This document shows positions 18,944 through 28,688 of a DNA stretch of 64,000 nucleotides, piece after piece. The notes beneath the pieces are model-generated. The model saw nothing but the letters and a program-made list of their open reading frames with translations. It was not told the origin of the DNA and ran no database searches. Origin of the DNA: Streptomyces griseiscabiei. Lineage in GTDB: Bacteria; Actinomycetota; Actinomycetes; Streptomycetales; Streptomycetaceae. The DNA is taken from NCBI RefSeq assembly GCF_020010925.1, contig NZ_JAGJBZ010000006.1, positions 1 through 64,000 of the forward strand, in the 5' to 3' direction. Positions within the stretch are counted from its first letter, which is position 1; each line of letters starts with the position of its first letter. Made by a program: the position numbers and the translations under genes.

Positions 18944-20593
18944 TCAGGCGCCCCGGTCCCCCCGGGTCGCGCCCGCCAGGATCCGGCCCTCCACCGCCTC
19001 GTACTCCCGACGCTGCTCCACCGCCTTGGTACGGCCGGAGGCCACCGTGCCGAGCCAGCCGGCGAGGAAGCCGAGCGGGATGGAGACGAGGCCGGTCGTG
19101 GTGAACGGGAACCAGTTGAAGTCGGCGCGGGGGAACGCCGAGTAGGGGGCCCCGGAGACGAGGTTGGTGCCGGTCATGAGGACGAGCACGGAGAGCGTGC
19201 CGCCGACGAGCGTGCACATCAGCCCCGTACGGGTGTAGCGGCGCCAGAAGAGCCCGTAGACCAGCGCGGGCGCGATCGCGGAGGCGCCGAGGCAGAAGGA
19301 GAGCGTGACCAGCGGCTGGAGGTTGCGGTGCTGGACCAGCGTCGCGAGGACGATCGCGGTGACACCGACCGCGCCCGCCGAGAGCCTCGCGAGGGTCATC
19401 TCCCGGCGCGGGGTGAGCGGGCGGGTGGCGAGGGCCGCGAAGACGTCGTGGGCCAGGGAGTTGGCGCAGGCGAGGATCATGCCGGCCACGGAGGCGAGGA
19501 GGGTCAGGAAGACCGCCGTGGTGACCGTGGTGAAGAGCAGGGTCTCCGCCGTGGACACCTCCGCGCCGAACGCGGCCATCGAGCCCAGCAGATAGGCCGT
19601 GTTGCCCTGCGGGTCGGCCGTCGCGATCACCTCACGGCCGATCAGGGCCGTCGCGCCGAAGCCGATCACCGAGATGATCAGGACGAAGAAGGCGACGGAG
19701 GGGACCGCCCAGGACAGTGAACGGCGCACCTGACGGGCGTTGTCGGCCGTGTACATGCGCATGGTGACGTGCGGGAGGCAGGCGCCGCCGAGGACGACCG
19801 TCAACTGGGCGCTGATCATGTCGAGTTCGGGGTGCGGGCCGCCGGAGAACTGCAGCCCCGAGCGGAGGTAGCCGGCGCCGATGCCGCTCTGGTCGGCCGC
19901 CGCGCCGAGCAGGGCGCCGGGGTTCCAGTCGAACTTGCTCAGGATCAGTACGGCGATCAGCGCGCCGGAGCCGAGCAGCATCACGATCTTGATGATCTGG
20001 ATGAGGGCGGTGCCCTTCATCCCGCCGATGGCCGCGTAGCCGATCATGAGCGCGCCGACGACGACCACGACACCGGTCTTGAGGCTGTCGTTGGAGAAGC
20101 CGAGGACGAAGGCGAGCAGATCGCCGGTGCCCGCGAGCTGGACGAGCATCATCGGCATCAGCGCGGCGATCGTGACGACGCAGGCGGTGATGCGGACCGA
20201 GCGGCCGGGCATCCGCCGGGCCAGCGCGTCGCCCATCGTGAACCGGCCCGCGTTCCGCAGGGGTTCGGCCAGCAGGAACATCAGCAGCATCAGGGACAGG
20301 GCCGTGCTGAGGGCGAGGACGACGCCGTCGTAGCCGAAGAGGGCGATCACGCCGCCGGTGCCGAGCACGGTGGCGGCCGAGATGTAGTCGCCCGCGATGG
20401 CGAGGCCGTTGCGCATGGGGGAGAGCGAGCTGTAGCCGGTGTAGAACTCGTCGAGGTCGTCCCGGTCCGGGCCCGTCATCACACACAGGAGGAGGGTGAT
20501 CGTGGCGACCGCCGTGAACCCGACGAGCGACATGGCCTGGGCCGAGCCGCTGAACTCGGCGAGGACGCCGACGGCCGTGGTGGTGCGTGTCAT
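18944..20593 (-). CDS. Sodium/solute symporter (SSS family, ActP-like monocarboxylate permease)
   Basis: 549 residues with about 13 hydrophobic segments. Family features visible: FYTGYSSLSPMRNGLAIAGD (SSS signature with SxxSPMxNGLAIAGDYIS) and AGMILACANSLAHDVFA. It is most like acetate/pyruvate/propionate permeases. The ATG at 20593 overlaps the stop of the DUF485 gene (ATGA); such DUF485-SSS pairs are typical of ActP-type transporters (YjcH-ActP). An in-frame extension up to 20761 exists but overlaps the upstream gene and lacks a ribosome site. The substrate is not shown by sequence. Confidence 0.93.
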   Translation of the reverse strand: MTRTTTAVGVLAEFSGSAQAMSLVGFTAVATITLLLCVMTGPDRDDLDEFYTGYSSLSPMRNGLAIAGDYISAATVLGTGGVIALFGYDGVVLALSTALSLMLLMFLLAEPLRNAGRFTMGDALARRMPGRSVRITACVVTIAALMPMMLVQLAGTGDLLAFVLGFSNDSLKTGVVVVVGALMIGYAAIGGMKGTALIQIIKIVMLLGSGALIAVLILSKFDWNPGALLGAAADQSGIGAGYLRSGLQFSGGPHPELDMISAQLTVVLGGACLPHVTMRMYTADNARQVRRSLSWAVPSVAFFVLIISVIGFGATALIGREVIATADPQGNTAYLLGSMAAFGAEVSTAETLLFTTVTTAVFLTLLASVAGMILACANSLAHDVFAALATRPLTPRREMTLARLSAGAVGVTAIVLATLVQHRNLQPLVTLSFCLGASAIAPALVYGLFWRRYTRTGLMCTLVGGTLSVLVLMTGTNLVSGAPYSAFPRADFNWFPFTTTGLVSIPLGFLAGWLGTVASGRTKAVEQRREYEAVEGRILAGATRGDRGA

Positions 20594-21147
20594 CGTGCGG
20601 GCCCCCGCCCCGTGCCCTGTCCCGAGCCGTGTCCCGTGCCCTGTCCCGCGCCCTGCCGGGCGTCCCGCCTCGCGTCCGCCGCGGCCAGTTCGCGGATGCG
20701 GTCGGCCAGCGGGTCGACCCGGTGGCGCGCGGTGTACTCGTACAGCCAGATGGCCAGGCACGTCACCGGTACCTGGAGCAGGCCGAGCAGCAGGCCCGTG
20801 GAGAGTCCGCCGGTGACCTCGCTCGTCATGAACGACGGGGCGAACGCCGACAGGACGAGGAACAGCACGAAGTAGCCGAGCGCCGTCAGCGTCGCCACCC
20901 GCCGCTGCCAGCGGTACGCGCTCCGCAGGACGCGGAGGTCGCTGTGGTGGCCGGCGGGGGCGCGGTGGGCGGACCGGGGGGCGGGCGCCGGTTCGTGGGG
21001 CGCCCAGGGGTCGGTGGCGTACGAGGGCGACGAGGTGTGCGCCGAGTACGACGGCTGGTGCGGCTGCGGGTACGGCTGGGGGTACGGCGGCTGATGCCGC
21101 GGTGGGTACGGCGGGCGGTGCGGGGGTGACGAGAACGCGTCGGTCAT
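20590..21147 (-). CDS. DUF485 family small membrane protein
   Basis: About 185 residues. The first 80 are low complexity, rich in proline, tyrosine and histidine (YPPRHQPPYPQPYPQPH). Then comes a DUF485 domain: SDLRVLRSAYRWQRRVATLT with a membrane helix, SAFAPSFMTSEV, a second helix, and WLYEYTARHRVDPLADRIREL. AAGGAGACCAAGGG precedes the ATG at 21147. DUF485 proteins are partners of ActP-type symporters, and the symporter gene begins within this gene's stop codon. Its precise role in transport is not known. Confidence 0.88.
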   Translation of the reverse strand: MTDAFSSPPHRPPYPPRHQPPYPQPYPQPHQPSYSAHTSSPSYATDPWAPHEPAPAPRSAHRAPAGHHSDLRVLRSAYRWQRRVATLTALGYFVLFLVLSAFAPSFMTSEVTGGLSTGLLLGLLQVPVTCLAIWLYEYTARHRVDPLADRIRELAAADARRDARQGAGQGTGHGSGQGTGRGPAR

Positions 21148-21315
21148 CCCTTGGTCTCCTTGCGCGGCTCGGGTCCGGTGCGGACCGCAGGGAGGGGGGC
21201 GGGCGTGAACGCTACTCGTGGGTTCGGTGATACGCGAGGCTTTCGGCAAACTGATCGGTCGGTATGCGCTTACTTGGAGGATCTGGCGCTGACCTCGGGT
21301 GTTACCCGGATTAAC

Positions 21316-22902
21316 TCAGATTTTTGAACGAGGGTCAGGGCGGGGATCGGGGCTGGGCTCGGCGGCGCCGCTCGAAGCGAGCACCGGGAACCGCCGCGGC
21401 GCCACCACCAGCAGCACCACGAACGCGACCGTCGCCGCGCAGGCCGCGCCGAGGTAGACGGCGTGGACCGCGTCGGCGACGGCGCGGCGGACGGGCTCGG
21501 CGGCGACCGTGCCGGCGTCCAGGGAATGGGTGACGGCGTCGAGGTCGCCCGCGCCGCCGAGCCGGGACGCCAGCACCCCGTTGGCGACCGCGCCGAAGAC
21601 CGCCGCGCCCAGGGTCTGGCCGGTCTGGCGGCAGAAGAGGATGGAGGCGGTGGCGGTACCGCGCTCCTCCCACTCCACCGACGACTGGACGCCGATGATC
21701 AGCGGGAGCTGGAAGAGACCGAGGGCGGCGCCGAGGAGGAGCATCAGCAGCATCGGCTGCCAGGCCTCGCCCGGGTAGGGCAGCAGCGGGAAGGCGAAGA
21801 GGAGGGCCGCCGCCGCGGCGATGCCGATCAGCGCCGTGTTCCGGAAGCCGATGCGGCGGTAGACGTGCTGGCTCAGGGCCGCCGACACCGGCCAGCTCAG
21901 CGTCCAGACGGAGACCACGAAACCGGCGGCCACCGGCGCCAGGCCCAGCACCGACTGGGCGTAGGTCGCCAGGAAGACCGTGGGCGCGACCATCAGCAGA
22001 CCGAGCGCGCCGAGGGCCAGGTTCACCGCGGCGATCGTACGGCGGCGCCACACCCAGCCGGGGATGACCGGTTCGGCGGCCCGGCGTTCGATCAGCACCA
22101 GCACGGCGATCAGGGCCAGTCCCGTGCCCAGCAGCGACACCGACGGCCAGGAGAGCCAGGCCCAGGCCACGCCGCCCTGCACCAGCGCCATCAGCAGGGC
22201 GCCGCCACTGGCGAAGATCGTCAGCGCGCCGGCCCAGTCGATCCGGGGCCGGCCGCCCGTCGGCTCCCGCACGGGCTCGTGCAGATGACGGACCAGCAGC
22301 CACAACGCCACCGCGCCCAGCGGCAGGTTGATGAGGAAGATCCACCGCCAGTCCGCGTACGCGGCGAGGGCGCCGCCCACCCCGGGGCCCGCCACCGCCG
22401 ACACCGCCCACACCGTGGACAGCTTGGACTGGATCTTGGGGCGCTCCTTGAGCGGGTACAGGTCGGCGGCCAGCGTCTGCACCGTGCCCTGGAGGGCCCC
22501 GCCGCCCAGCCCCTGGACGACACGGAAGGCGATCAGGGACCCCATGTCCCAGGCCAGCGCGCACAGCAGCGAGCCCAGCAGGAACAGGGCCGCGCCGACG
22601 ATCAGCACCGGCTTGCGGCCGAAGGTGTCGGAGAGCTTGCCGTAGACCGGGAGGGTCACCGTGACGGCGAGCAGATAGCCGGAGAAGAGCCACGAGAAGA
22701 CGGAGAAACCGCCGAGGTCGGCGACGATCTGCGGGACGGCGGTGGAGACGATCGTGGAGTCCAGCGCGGCCAGGCCCATGGCCAGCATCAGGGCGGCGGT
22801 GACGGCTCTTCGGCGCCCGGTGCCTCCGGTGGGTCCTGCCGCGCCGTGTGCCGCGGACCGTATGCCGCCCGCCTGTTCGCCGCCCGCCTGCTCGCCGTCC
22901 AC
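21316..22902 (-). CDS. MFS transporter, DHA2 (EmrB/QacA) drug exporter family
   Basis: 528 residues with about 14 membrane segments. The first loop has the family pattern LDSTIVSTAVPQIVADLGG, then LPVYGKLSDTFGRKPVLIVG (motif A) and FRVVQGLGGGALQG. This is the 14-helix proton-driven multidrug exporter class. I chose the GTG at 22902 because GGGAAGG precedes it; an ATG at 22986 has no site. The C-terminus is a short charged tail. There is no linked regulator; the ABC operon diverges from it. Substrate unknown. Confidence 0.92.
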   Translation of the reverse strand: MDGEQAGGEQAGGIRSAAHGAAGPTGGTGRRRAVTAALMLAMGLAALDSTIVSTAVPQIVADLGGFSVFSWLFSGYLLAVTVTLPVYGKLSDTFGRKPVLIVGAALFLLGSLLCALAWDMGSLIAFRVVQGLGGGALQGTVQTLAADLYPLKERPKIQSKLSTVWAVSAVAGPGVGGALAAYADWRWIFLINLPLGAVALWLLVRHLHEPVREPTGGRPRIDWAGALTIFASGGALLMALVQGGVAWAWLSWPSVSLLGTGLALIAVLVLIERRAAEPVIPGWVWRRRTIAAVNLALGALGLLMVAPTVFLATYAQSVLGLAPVAAGFVVSVWTLSWPVSAALSQHVYRRIGFRNTALIGIAAAAALLFAFPLLPYPGEAWQPMLLMLLLGAALGLFQLPLIIGVQSSVEWEERGTATASILFCRQTGQTLGAAVFGAVANGVLASRLGGAGDLDAVTHSLDAGTVAAEPVRRAVADAVHAVYLGAACAATVAFVVLLVVAPRRFPVLASSGAAEPSPDPRPDPRSKI

Positions 22903-23363
22903 CGGATGCCTTCCCCTTGCACCTATCTGCCGCCGACCACCATGCCATTGACCCTCACGCCACGGCAGGGTGCAGCCTGGTCGCACCGCGCGGGCCGGGC
23001 GCCGCGGGGCGGACGGGAACGCGACGGCGGGCCCCGGGAGGAGGCGAACCCCGAGACGGTCTCCTCCCAGGGGGCGAGATCCCTTAGGGGTACCTCCGTA
23101 CTACGGCTAAGGGCGGGTTCGTACCGCCGGAGGACGAGACGGGACGCCGTCCGTCCTTAACCTGGCTTTACGCCGCTGGGGGGCGGCGAACCGGACCCGC
23201 GGGGGTGGGGTTTTCCCCCGCAGAAGACTGCGCCGGGCACCAGCGCGCCGGACCCCGTCCGGGGGCCAGACTCATCGGCATACCAAGTCGAGCCGCTCCT
23301 ACGGCTCACCGGCTCATCCACAGAGCGGCGGAACCTTCCGGCGCCCGACTTAGGAGACATACC
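22903..23363. other. Divergent intergenic region between MFS exporter and ABC operon
   Basis: 461 bases with no convincing gene. The middle carries the nested dyads at 23081-23113 listed separately. The right end has TAGGAG before the GTG of the ABC ATPase. The rest is GC-rich with nothing recognisable. Confidence 0.6.
23081..23113. promoter_or_regulatory. Nested inverted repeats upstream of the ABC operon, candidate operator
   Basis: CCCTTAG (23081-23087) and CTAAGGG (23107-23113) form a 7-bp inverted repeat around a perfect 11-bp palindrome CCGTACTACGG (23096-23106). It lies about 250 bases before the ABC ATPase start. The protein that would bind is unknown. Confidence 0.5.
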
Positions 23364-24152
23364 GTGACATCGGCTGTGACCATCACCAGGCACGGGGGTA
23401 CTGGAGGGACTACGGCCGTTGCCGCGCGGGCGCGGCAGGTCGTGAAGGCGTACGGGTCCGGTGAGACCCGGGTCGTCGCCCTCGATCATGTGGATGTGGA
23501 CATCGCGCGGGGTCGGTTCACCGCGATCATGGGCCCCTCGGGGTCCGGCAAGTCCACCCTCATGCACTGCCTCGCCGGACTCGACAACGTGACCTCGGGG
23601 CAGATCTACCTCGACGACACCGAGATCACCGGGCTCAAGGACAAGAAGCTCACCCAGCTGCGCCGGGACCGGATCGGGTTCATCTTCCAGGCGTTCAACC
23701 TGCTGCCCACGCTGAACGCGATAGAGAACATCACGCTCCCGATGGACATCGCGGGGCGCAAGCCGAACAAGGAGTGGCTGGGCCGCGTCGTCGACACCGT
23801 CGGCCTCTCCGACCGGCTCAGGCACCGGCCCAACCAGCTCTCCGGCGGTCAGCAGCAGCGGGTCGCCGTGGCCCGCGCCCTCGCCGCCCGGCCGGAGATC
23901 ATCTTCGGTGACGAGCCCACCGGCAACCTGGACTCCCGGGCCGGCGCCGAGGTGCTGGGCTTCCTGCGCAGGTCGGTCGACGAGCTGGGCCAGACCATCG
24001 TGATGGTCACCCACGACCCGGTGGCCGCCTCGTACGCGGACCGGGTGCTGTACCTGGCCGACGGCCGCATCGTCGACGAGATGTTCAAGCCGACCGCCGA
24101 CGCCGTGCTGGACCGGATGAAGGACTTCGACGCCCGGGGGCGTACGTCATGA
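23364..24152 (+). CDS. ABC transporter ATP-binding protein (MacB/LolD type)
   Basis: 262 residues. Walker A is GPSGSGKST, the signature LSGGQQQRVAVARAL, Walker B IIFGDEPTGNLDSR, and the switch histidine lies in VMVTHDP. The start is GTG at 23364 with TAGGAG upstream. Its stop overlaps the ATG of the permease (ATGA), so they are co-translated. It closely resembles the ATPase at 56591-57361, including the C-terminal signature ending RGRTS. This class drives export or mechanotransmission rather than import. Confidence 0.95.
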   Translation: MTSAVTITRHGGTGGTTAVAARARQVVKAYGSGETRVVALDHVDVDIARGRFTAIMGPSGSGKSTLMHCLAGLDNVTSGQIYLDDTEITGLKDKKLTQLRRDRIGFIFQAFNLLPTLNAIENITLPMDIAGRKPNKEWLGRVVDTVGLSDRLRHRPNQLSGGQQQRVAVARALAARPEIIFGDEPTGNLDSRAGAEVLGFLRRSVDELGQTIVMVTHDPVAASYADRVLYLADGRIVDEMFKPTADAVLDRMKDFDARGRTS

Positions 24153-26728
24153 CCGTCATGAAGACCTCGATGCGCAACTTCTTCGCGCACAAGGGACGCA
24201 TGGCGCTCTCCGCCATCGCGGTCATGCTGTCGGTGGCGTTCGTGACGGGGACGCTGGTCTTCACCGACACGATGGGCACCACGTTCGACAAGCTGTTCGC
24301 GGCCACCTCCTCCGATGTCACGGTCAGCGCCAAGGGCGCCTCGGACAGCGGCGAGACGCAGTCCGACACCGGCAAGCCGCCGGTCATGCCCGCCGCGGTC
24401 GTCGACAAGGTGGGCGGCGCGGACGGCGTGAAGTCGGCCGAGGGGACGGTCTTCTCCACCTCGGTGACGGTCGTCGACGCCGACAAGGACAGCCTCTCGC
24501 CCACCAGCGGCGCCCCGACCATCGTCGGCAACTGGAACGCCAACGACGCCCGCACCATGAGGATCTCGTCCGGCAACGCGCCGCGCGGCCCCGACCAGAT
24601 CGTGGTCGACGCGGACACCGCCGACAAGCACGACCTGAAGCTCGGCGACGGGATCGGCGTCATCAGCGCCGTCGGCACCCACGAGGCGAAGATCTCCGGC
24701 ATCGCCGAGTTCCAGGTCACCAACCCGGGCGCCGCGATCTTCTACCTCGACACCGAGACTGCGCAGAAGACCCTCGTCGGCGAGACCGGTGTCTACACCA
24801 ACGTCAACGTCACCGCCGCGAGCGGCTTCACGGACGCGCAGGTCAAGAAGAACGTCTCCGCCGAACTGGGCTCCGCCTACAAGGTGCAGACCGCCAAGGA
24901 GGTCGCGGACGCCAACGCCAAGGACGTCGGCGAGTTCATGAGCGTGATGAAGTACGCCATGCTCGGCTTCGCCGGGATCGCCTTCCTGGTCGGCATCTTC
25001 CTGATCATCAACACCTTCTCGATGCTGGTCGCCCAGCGGACCCGCGAGATCGGTCTGATGCGGGCCATCGGCTCCAGCCGGGGCCAGGTCAACCGCTCGG
25101 TCCTCGTCGAGGCGCTGCTCCTCGGTGTCTTCGGTTCGATCCTCGGTGTCGCGGGCGGTGTCGGGCTCGCCATCGGCCTGATGAAGCTGATGAGCGCCAC
25201 CGGCATGAACCTGTCCACCGACGACCTCACCGTCGCCTGGACCACCCCGGCGGTCGGTCTGCTCCTCGGCATCGTCGTCACCGTCCTCGCCGCCTACGTC
25301 CCGGCCCGCCGCGCCGGCAAGGTCTCCCCGATGGCCGCCCTGCGCGACGCCGGGGCCCCGCTGGACGCCAAGGCCGGCATCGTCCGGGCCGTGATCGGTC
25401 TGGTCCTGACCGGCGCCGGCGGCTACTGCCTCTACCTGGCCTCCGCCGCCGACAAGGCGAGCGAGGGCTCGATGTGGCTGGGCGGCGGGGTCGTCCTGAC
25501 CCTCATCGGCTTCGTCGTCATCGGCCCGCTCCTGGCCGGCGCGGTGGTGCGGGTGCTGGGCGCGGTCGTCCTGCGGGCCTTCGGCCCCGTGGGCCGCATG
25601 GCCGAGCGCAACGCGCTGCGCAACCCCCGCCGTACGGGCGCCACCGGCGCGGCCCTGATGATCGGCCTCGCCCTGGTCGCCTGTCTCTCCGTCGTCGGCT
25701 CCTCCATGGTCGCCTCGGCCACCGAGCAGCTCGACAAGACGGTCGGCACGGACTTCATCATCCAGTCCGACACCGGGCAGCTGATCACCCCGCAGGCGGT
25801 GAAGGCCGCGAAGTCCGCCGAGGGCGTCCAGAACGTCACCGAGTACAAGTGGACCAAGGCCGACTTCACCACCCCCGACGGCAAGACGCTCAAGGACACG
25901 GCGATCACCGCCGCCGACCCGAGCTACGCCACCGACCTCGCCACCGAGGTCGTCGCGGGCAAGCTGCCGGACGCCTACAAGCCCGACTCGATGTCCGTCC
26001 ACGAGAAGTTCGCCGAGGACCACGGCATCAAGCTCGGCTCCGAGATCTCCGTCGCCTTCAAGGACGGCCGCACGGCCGACCTGACCGTCCGCGCCATCAC
26101 CAGCAGCGACGTCGTCATCGACGCCGGCGCGATGTACACCTCCATCGACACGATGGCCAGGTACGTCCCCGCCGACAAGATGCCCCTCGACCAGCTGCTC
26201 TTCGCCTCGGCGAAGGAGGGCCAGGACGCGGCCGCGTACAAGTCCCTCAAGGACGCGCTGCACGACTACCCGCAGTACGAGGTCCGCGACCAGACCGACT
26301 ACAAGGAAGCCCTGAAGGGCCAGATCGACCAGCTCCTGAACATGATCTACGGCCTGCTCGCCCTGGCGATCATCGTCGCGATCCTGGGCGTCGTGAACAC
26401 GCTGGCCCTCTCGGTCGTCGAGCGGACCCGTGAGATCGGTCTGATGCGCGCCATCGGCCTCTCCCGCCGCCAGCTGCGCCGCATGATCCGCCTGGAGTCG
26501 GTCGTCATCGCCCTCTTCGGCGCGCTCCTCGGCCTGGGACTGGGCATGGGCTGGGGCGCCACCGCGCAGCAGCTGCTCGCCCTGGAGGGACTGAACGTCC
26601 TCGACATCCCCTGGCCGACCATCCTCGGCGTCTTCGTCGGCTCGGCCTTCGTGGGCCTGTTCGCCGCGCTGGTCCCGGCGTTCCGGGCGGGCCGGATGAA
26701 CGTCCTGAACGCGATCGCCACCGAGTAG
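24149..26728 (+). CDS. ABC transporter permease, FtsX/MacB type with two FtsX domains
   Basis: 859 residues. It has an N-terminal membrane helix (about 18-38), a large extracytoplasmic MacB_PCD-like domain, a first FtsX block of three helices with RTREIGLMRAIGSSRGQVNR, a central helix pair, a second extracytoplasmic domain, and a last FtsX block with RTREIGLMRAIGLSRRQLRR. Two-FtsX permeases act with a single ATPase in envelope stress resistance, lipid or lipoprotein handling, or antibiotic export. It shares its start with the stop of the ATPase gene. A paralogous pair is at 53960-57361. Substrate unknown. Confidence 0.93.
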   Translation: MTVMKTSMRNFFAHKGRMALSAIAVMLSVAFVTGTLVFTDTMGTTFDKLFAATSSDVTVSAKGASDSGETQSDTGKPPVMPAAVVDKVGGADGVKSAEGTVFSTSVTVVDADKDSLSPTSGAPTIVGNWNANDARTMRISSGNAPRGPDQIVVDADTADKHDLKLGDGIGVISAVGTHEAKISGIAEFQVTNPGAAIFYLDTETAQKTLVGETGVYTNVNVTAASGFTDAQVKKNVSAELGSAYKVQTAKEVADANAKDVGEFMSVMKYAMLGFAGIAFLVGIFLIINTFSMLVAQRTREIGLMRAIGSSRGQVNRSVLVEALLLGVFGSILGVAGGVGLAIGLMKLMSATGMNLSTDDLTVAWTTPAVGLLLGIVVTVLAAYVPARRAGKVSPMAALRDAGAPLDAKAGIVRAVIGLVLTGAGGYCLYLASAADKASEGSMWLGGGVVLTLIGFVVIGPLLAGAVVRVLGAVVLRAFGPVGRMAERNALRNPRRTGATGAALMIGLALVACLSVVGSSMVASATEQLDKTVGTDFIIQSDTGQLITPQAVKAAKSAEGVQNVTEYKWTKADFTTPDGKTLKDTAITAADPSYATDLATEVVAGKLPDAYKPDSMSVHEKFAEDHGIKLGSEISVAFKDGRTADLTVRAITSSDVVIDAGAMYTSIDTMARYVPADKMPLDQLLFASAKEGQDAAAYKSLKDALHDYPQYEVRDQTDYKEALKGQIDQLLNMIYGLLALAIIVAILGVVNTLALSVVERTREIGLMRAIGLSRRQLRRMIRLESVVIALFGALLGLGLGMGWGATAQQLLALEGLNVLDIPWPTILGVFVGSAFVGLFAALVPAFRAGRMNVLNAIATE

Positions 26729-26795
26729 CAACCGGCGAGACCACCGAGCACGGGGGAACGAACGGGGGAACGGGGACACGGGGGAAACCGGGGGA

Positions 26796-26836
26796 GAGCC
26801 CGGCGTCCGGAGGCGGAGGCTTCCGGGCGCCGGGCT
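26796..26836. terminator. Bidirectional hairpin between ABC permease and DUF2079 gene
   Basis: GAGCCCGGCGTCCGG (26796-26810) pairs with CCGGGCGCCGGGCTC (26822-26836) with one mismatch, between two convergent genes. Confidence 0.75.
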
Positions 26837-26845
26837 CCACCCGTC

Positions 26846-28309
26846 TCAGGACGGCGCGGGCCCGCCGGTCGCCGGAGACGTGCGCTTCAGGAGCACGAAT
26901 CCCTGGATGACACCCCGCAGGACGTACGTGTCACGCGGATGCAGCTGACGGGCGAACGCGGGGACGTCCTTCACCCAGCGCGAGTTGTTGTTGAACACGA
27001 TGTAGTCGGGGGCGAGGCCCTTGGTCCGGCCGATCCAGAAGACCCGGCAGCGGGAGGTCAGCCGGGCGATCGGGGCGATGTTGGCCTCGACGGTCGACCC
27101 GTCGGGGATGGTGGCGATCAGCTTCTCCACGGCCTTGACCGCGTCCGGCACCCGATAGGCGTCGGCCCTGGTCAGGTTGGCCAGCGGCAGCGAGGTCGTC
27201 AGCGCCAGCGAGGCCGCGAGGACGGCGGCGGGCAGGTGCAGCGCGTACGAGCGCAGCCAGGGGCGGGCGCTGTGGCGGACGGCCGGGAGCACGTCGACGA
27301 GCGCGAGCGTGATGATCGGCATCAGTACGGCGCTGTAGTGCCAGGACGTGCTCCAGTAGTTGTCGTCGGCGGAGACGAACCGCCAGCCCAGGGTGGGCAG
27401 CACGGCGAGGAGGAGCGGGGAGCGCAGGGCGAGCAGCCCACTGGTCGGGATCAGCAGCCAGAGAACGGTACGGATCTTGATGTCCAGGCCGTCGAGAGGG
27501 CCCGCACCGCCGACCTTGGTCAGATAGTCGGAGGAACCGGTGGTGTTGAAGGCCGGGATGATCAGGGTGAAGGCGAGCAGGGTGGCGACCGCGCCGAACG
27601 CCGCGACACCGAGGGCGTACGGCACCGCGCGAGGGGCGCCGTGCCGCCGGGCCCGGAGCGCGACGACCACCGCGATCATCGCCAGGGTCAGCCCCTGGTC
27701 CTCCTTGACCAGCACCAGCGGCAGCCCCCAGAGCAGCGCCGCCCGCCATCGGCGCCGGAGCAGCGCCTCCAGGGAGAACGCGATCAGCGGCACCGCGAAA
27801 CAGATCTCGTGGAAGTCGAAGTCCACGGCGTTCTGCAGCCCCCACGACAGCCCGTACGCCACCCCGAGCGCGAGCCCCCGGGCCCGCCCCAGCGCCCGTG
27901 TCGCCGCCCGGGTCACCGGCACCGCCGACAGCGCGAACAGCGCGGCCTGGATCACCAGCAGCGTCACGGGGGACGGGAACACCCGGTAGAACGGCGCGAG
28001 CAGCATGGTGACCGGGCTGAAGTGGTCCCCGAGCACGTTGTACCCCGGCCCCTTCAGCTCCACGATCGGCGCCTGGAAGTGCGCGTACGCCCGTATCGCC
28101 TGCTCGTAGATGCCCAGGTCGTACGAGCGCGTCCCCAGCCTCAGATACCGCCCGACGGACACCGTCGCGTACGCCACGAACAGCCCGACCGCCAGCAGAT
28201 ACGGCTCCCGGCCCGCGAGACGAAACCACCGGCCACGAGGCGAAACCGGGCCCGCCGCCGCGACCGGCGCCGGTATGACCGCCGGGGTCTGGGTGCTCGA
28301 CGAGGCCAT
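26846..28309 (-). CDS. DUF2079 multi-pass membrane protein
   Basis: 487 residues with about ten hydrophobic segments. The DUF2079 family pattern is visible: YDLGIYEQAIRAYAHFQAP, GDHFSPVTMLLAPFYRVFPS and NAVDFDFHEICFAVPLIAFS, with VLVKEDQGLTLAM in a later loop. The C-terminal third is soluble and ends with a short proline-rich tail. The acidic first loop and architecture resemble glycosyltransferase-C type enzymes using lipid-linked sugars, but activity is unproven. It is single on the minus strand, convergent with the ABC operon and divergent from mfd. Confidence 0.88.
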   Translation of the reverse strand: MASSSTQTPAVIPAPVAAAGPVSPRGRWFRLAGREPYLLAVGLFVAYATVSVGRYLRLGTRSYDLGIYEQAIRAYAHFQAPIVELKGPGYNVLGDHFSPVTMLLAPFYRVFPSPVTLLVIQAALFALSAVPVTRAATRALGRARGLALGVAYGLSWGLQNAVDFDFHEICFAVPLIAFSLEALLRRRWRAALLWGLPLVLVKEDQGLTLAMIAVVVALRARRHGAPRAVPYALGVAAFGAVATLLAFTLIIPAFNTTGSSDYLTKVGGAGPLDGLDIKIRTVLWLLIPTSGLLALRSPLLLAVLPTLGWRFVSADDNYWSTSWHYSAVLMPIITLALVDVLPAVRHSARPWLRSYALHLPAAVLAASLALTTSLPLANLTRADAYRVPDAVKAVEKLIATIPDGSTVEANIAPIARLTSRCRVFWIGRTKGLAPDYIVFNNNSRWVKDVPAFARQLHPRDTYVLRGVIQGFVLLKRTSPATGGPAPS

Positions 28310-28688
28310 GGGTACTCACGTTCGGGTGGGGGCAGGGGTGCCCCTAGAGACTAGGCGGGCCCGGAAAGCAGGGGGCGCAGCCCCCGCATTTCAGGGGCGC
28401 GGGGAACTGCGCGAGTAACCACGACGCATCCGCACCCGACCACGCACCCCCGCGCGGAGCGCGAAAGGGGGGTCGAAGGGGCGCAGCCCTTTGAGGATGG
28501 GACGGGTAGGGGCGGCGGGGGCGAAAGAACTCACCCGCACCCCCCACACCGCTCGTCGTACCCTGGACACCCCCGGCCGTTCCCACGAGTCCGGGCGTTC
28601 GTGTTGCCCCGGCAACCGACCCGCAGCCGACCCGCACCCCCAATCCGCCGCCCCACAGCCGAGCCCACCCGGACGGGAAACGCCCCGA
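28310..28688. other. Intergenic region with repeat copy C, upstream of mfd
   Basis: 379 bases. The left part (about 28360-28435) holds a copy of the dispersed palindromic repeat: GAAAGCAGGGGGCGCAGCCC, then TTTCAGGGGCGCGGGGAACT and GCGCGAG. The right part continues with GCGCGGAGCGCG and a GAAGGGGCGCAGCCCTTTGAGG stretch, possibly another repetitive piece. No convincing gene; the mfd promoter should lie at the right end. Confidence 0.65.
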
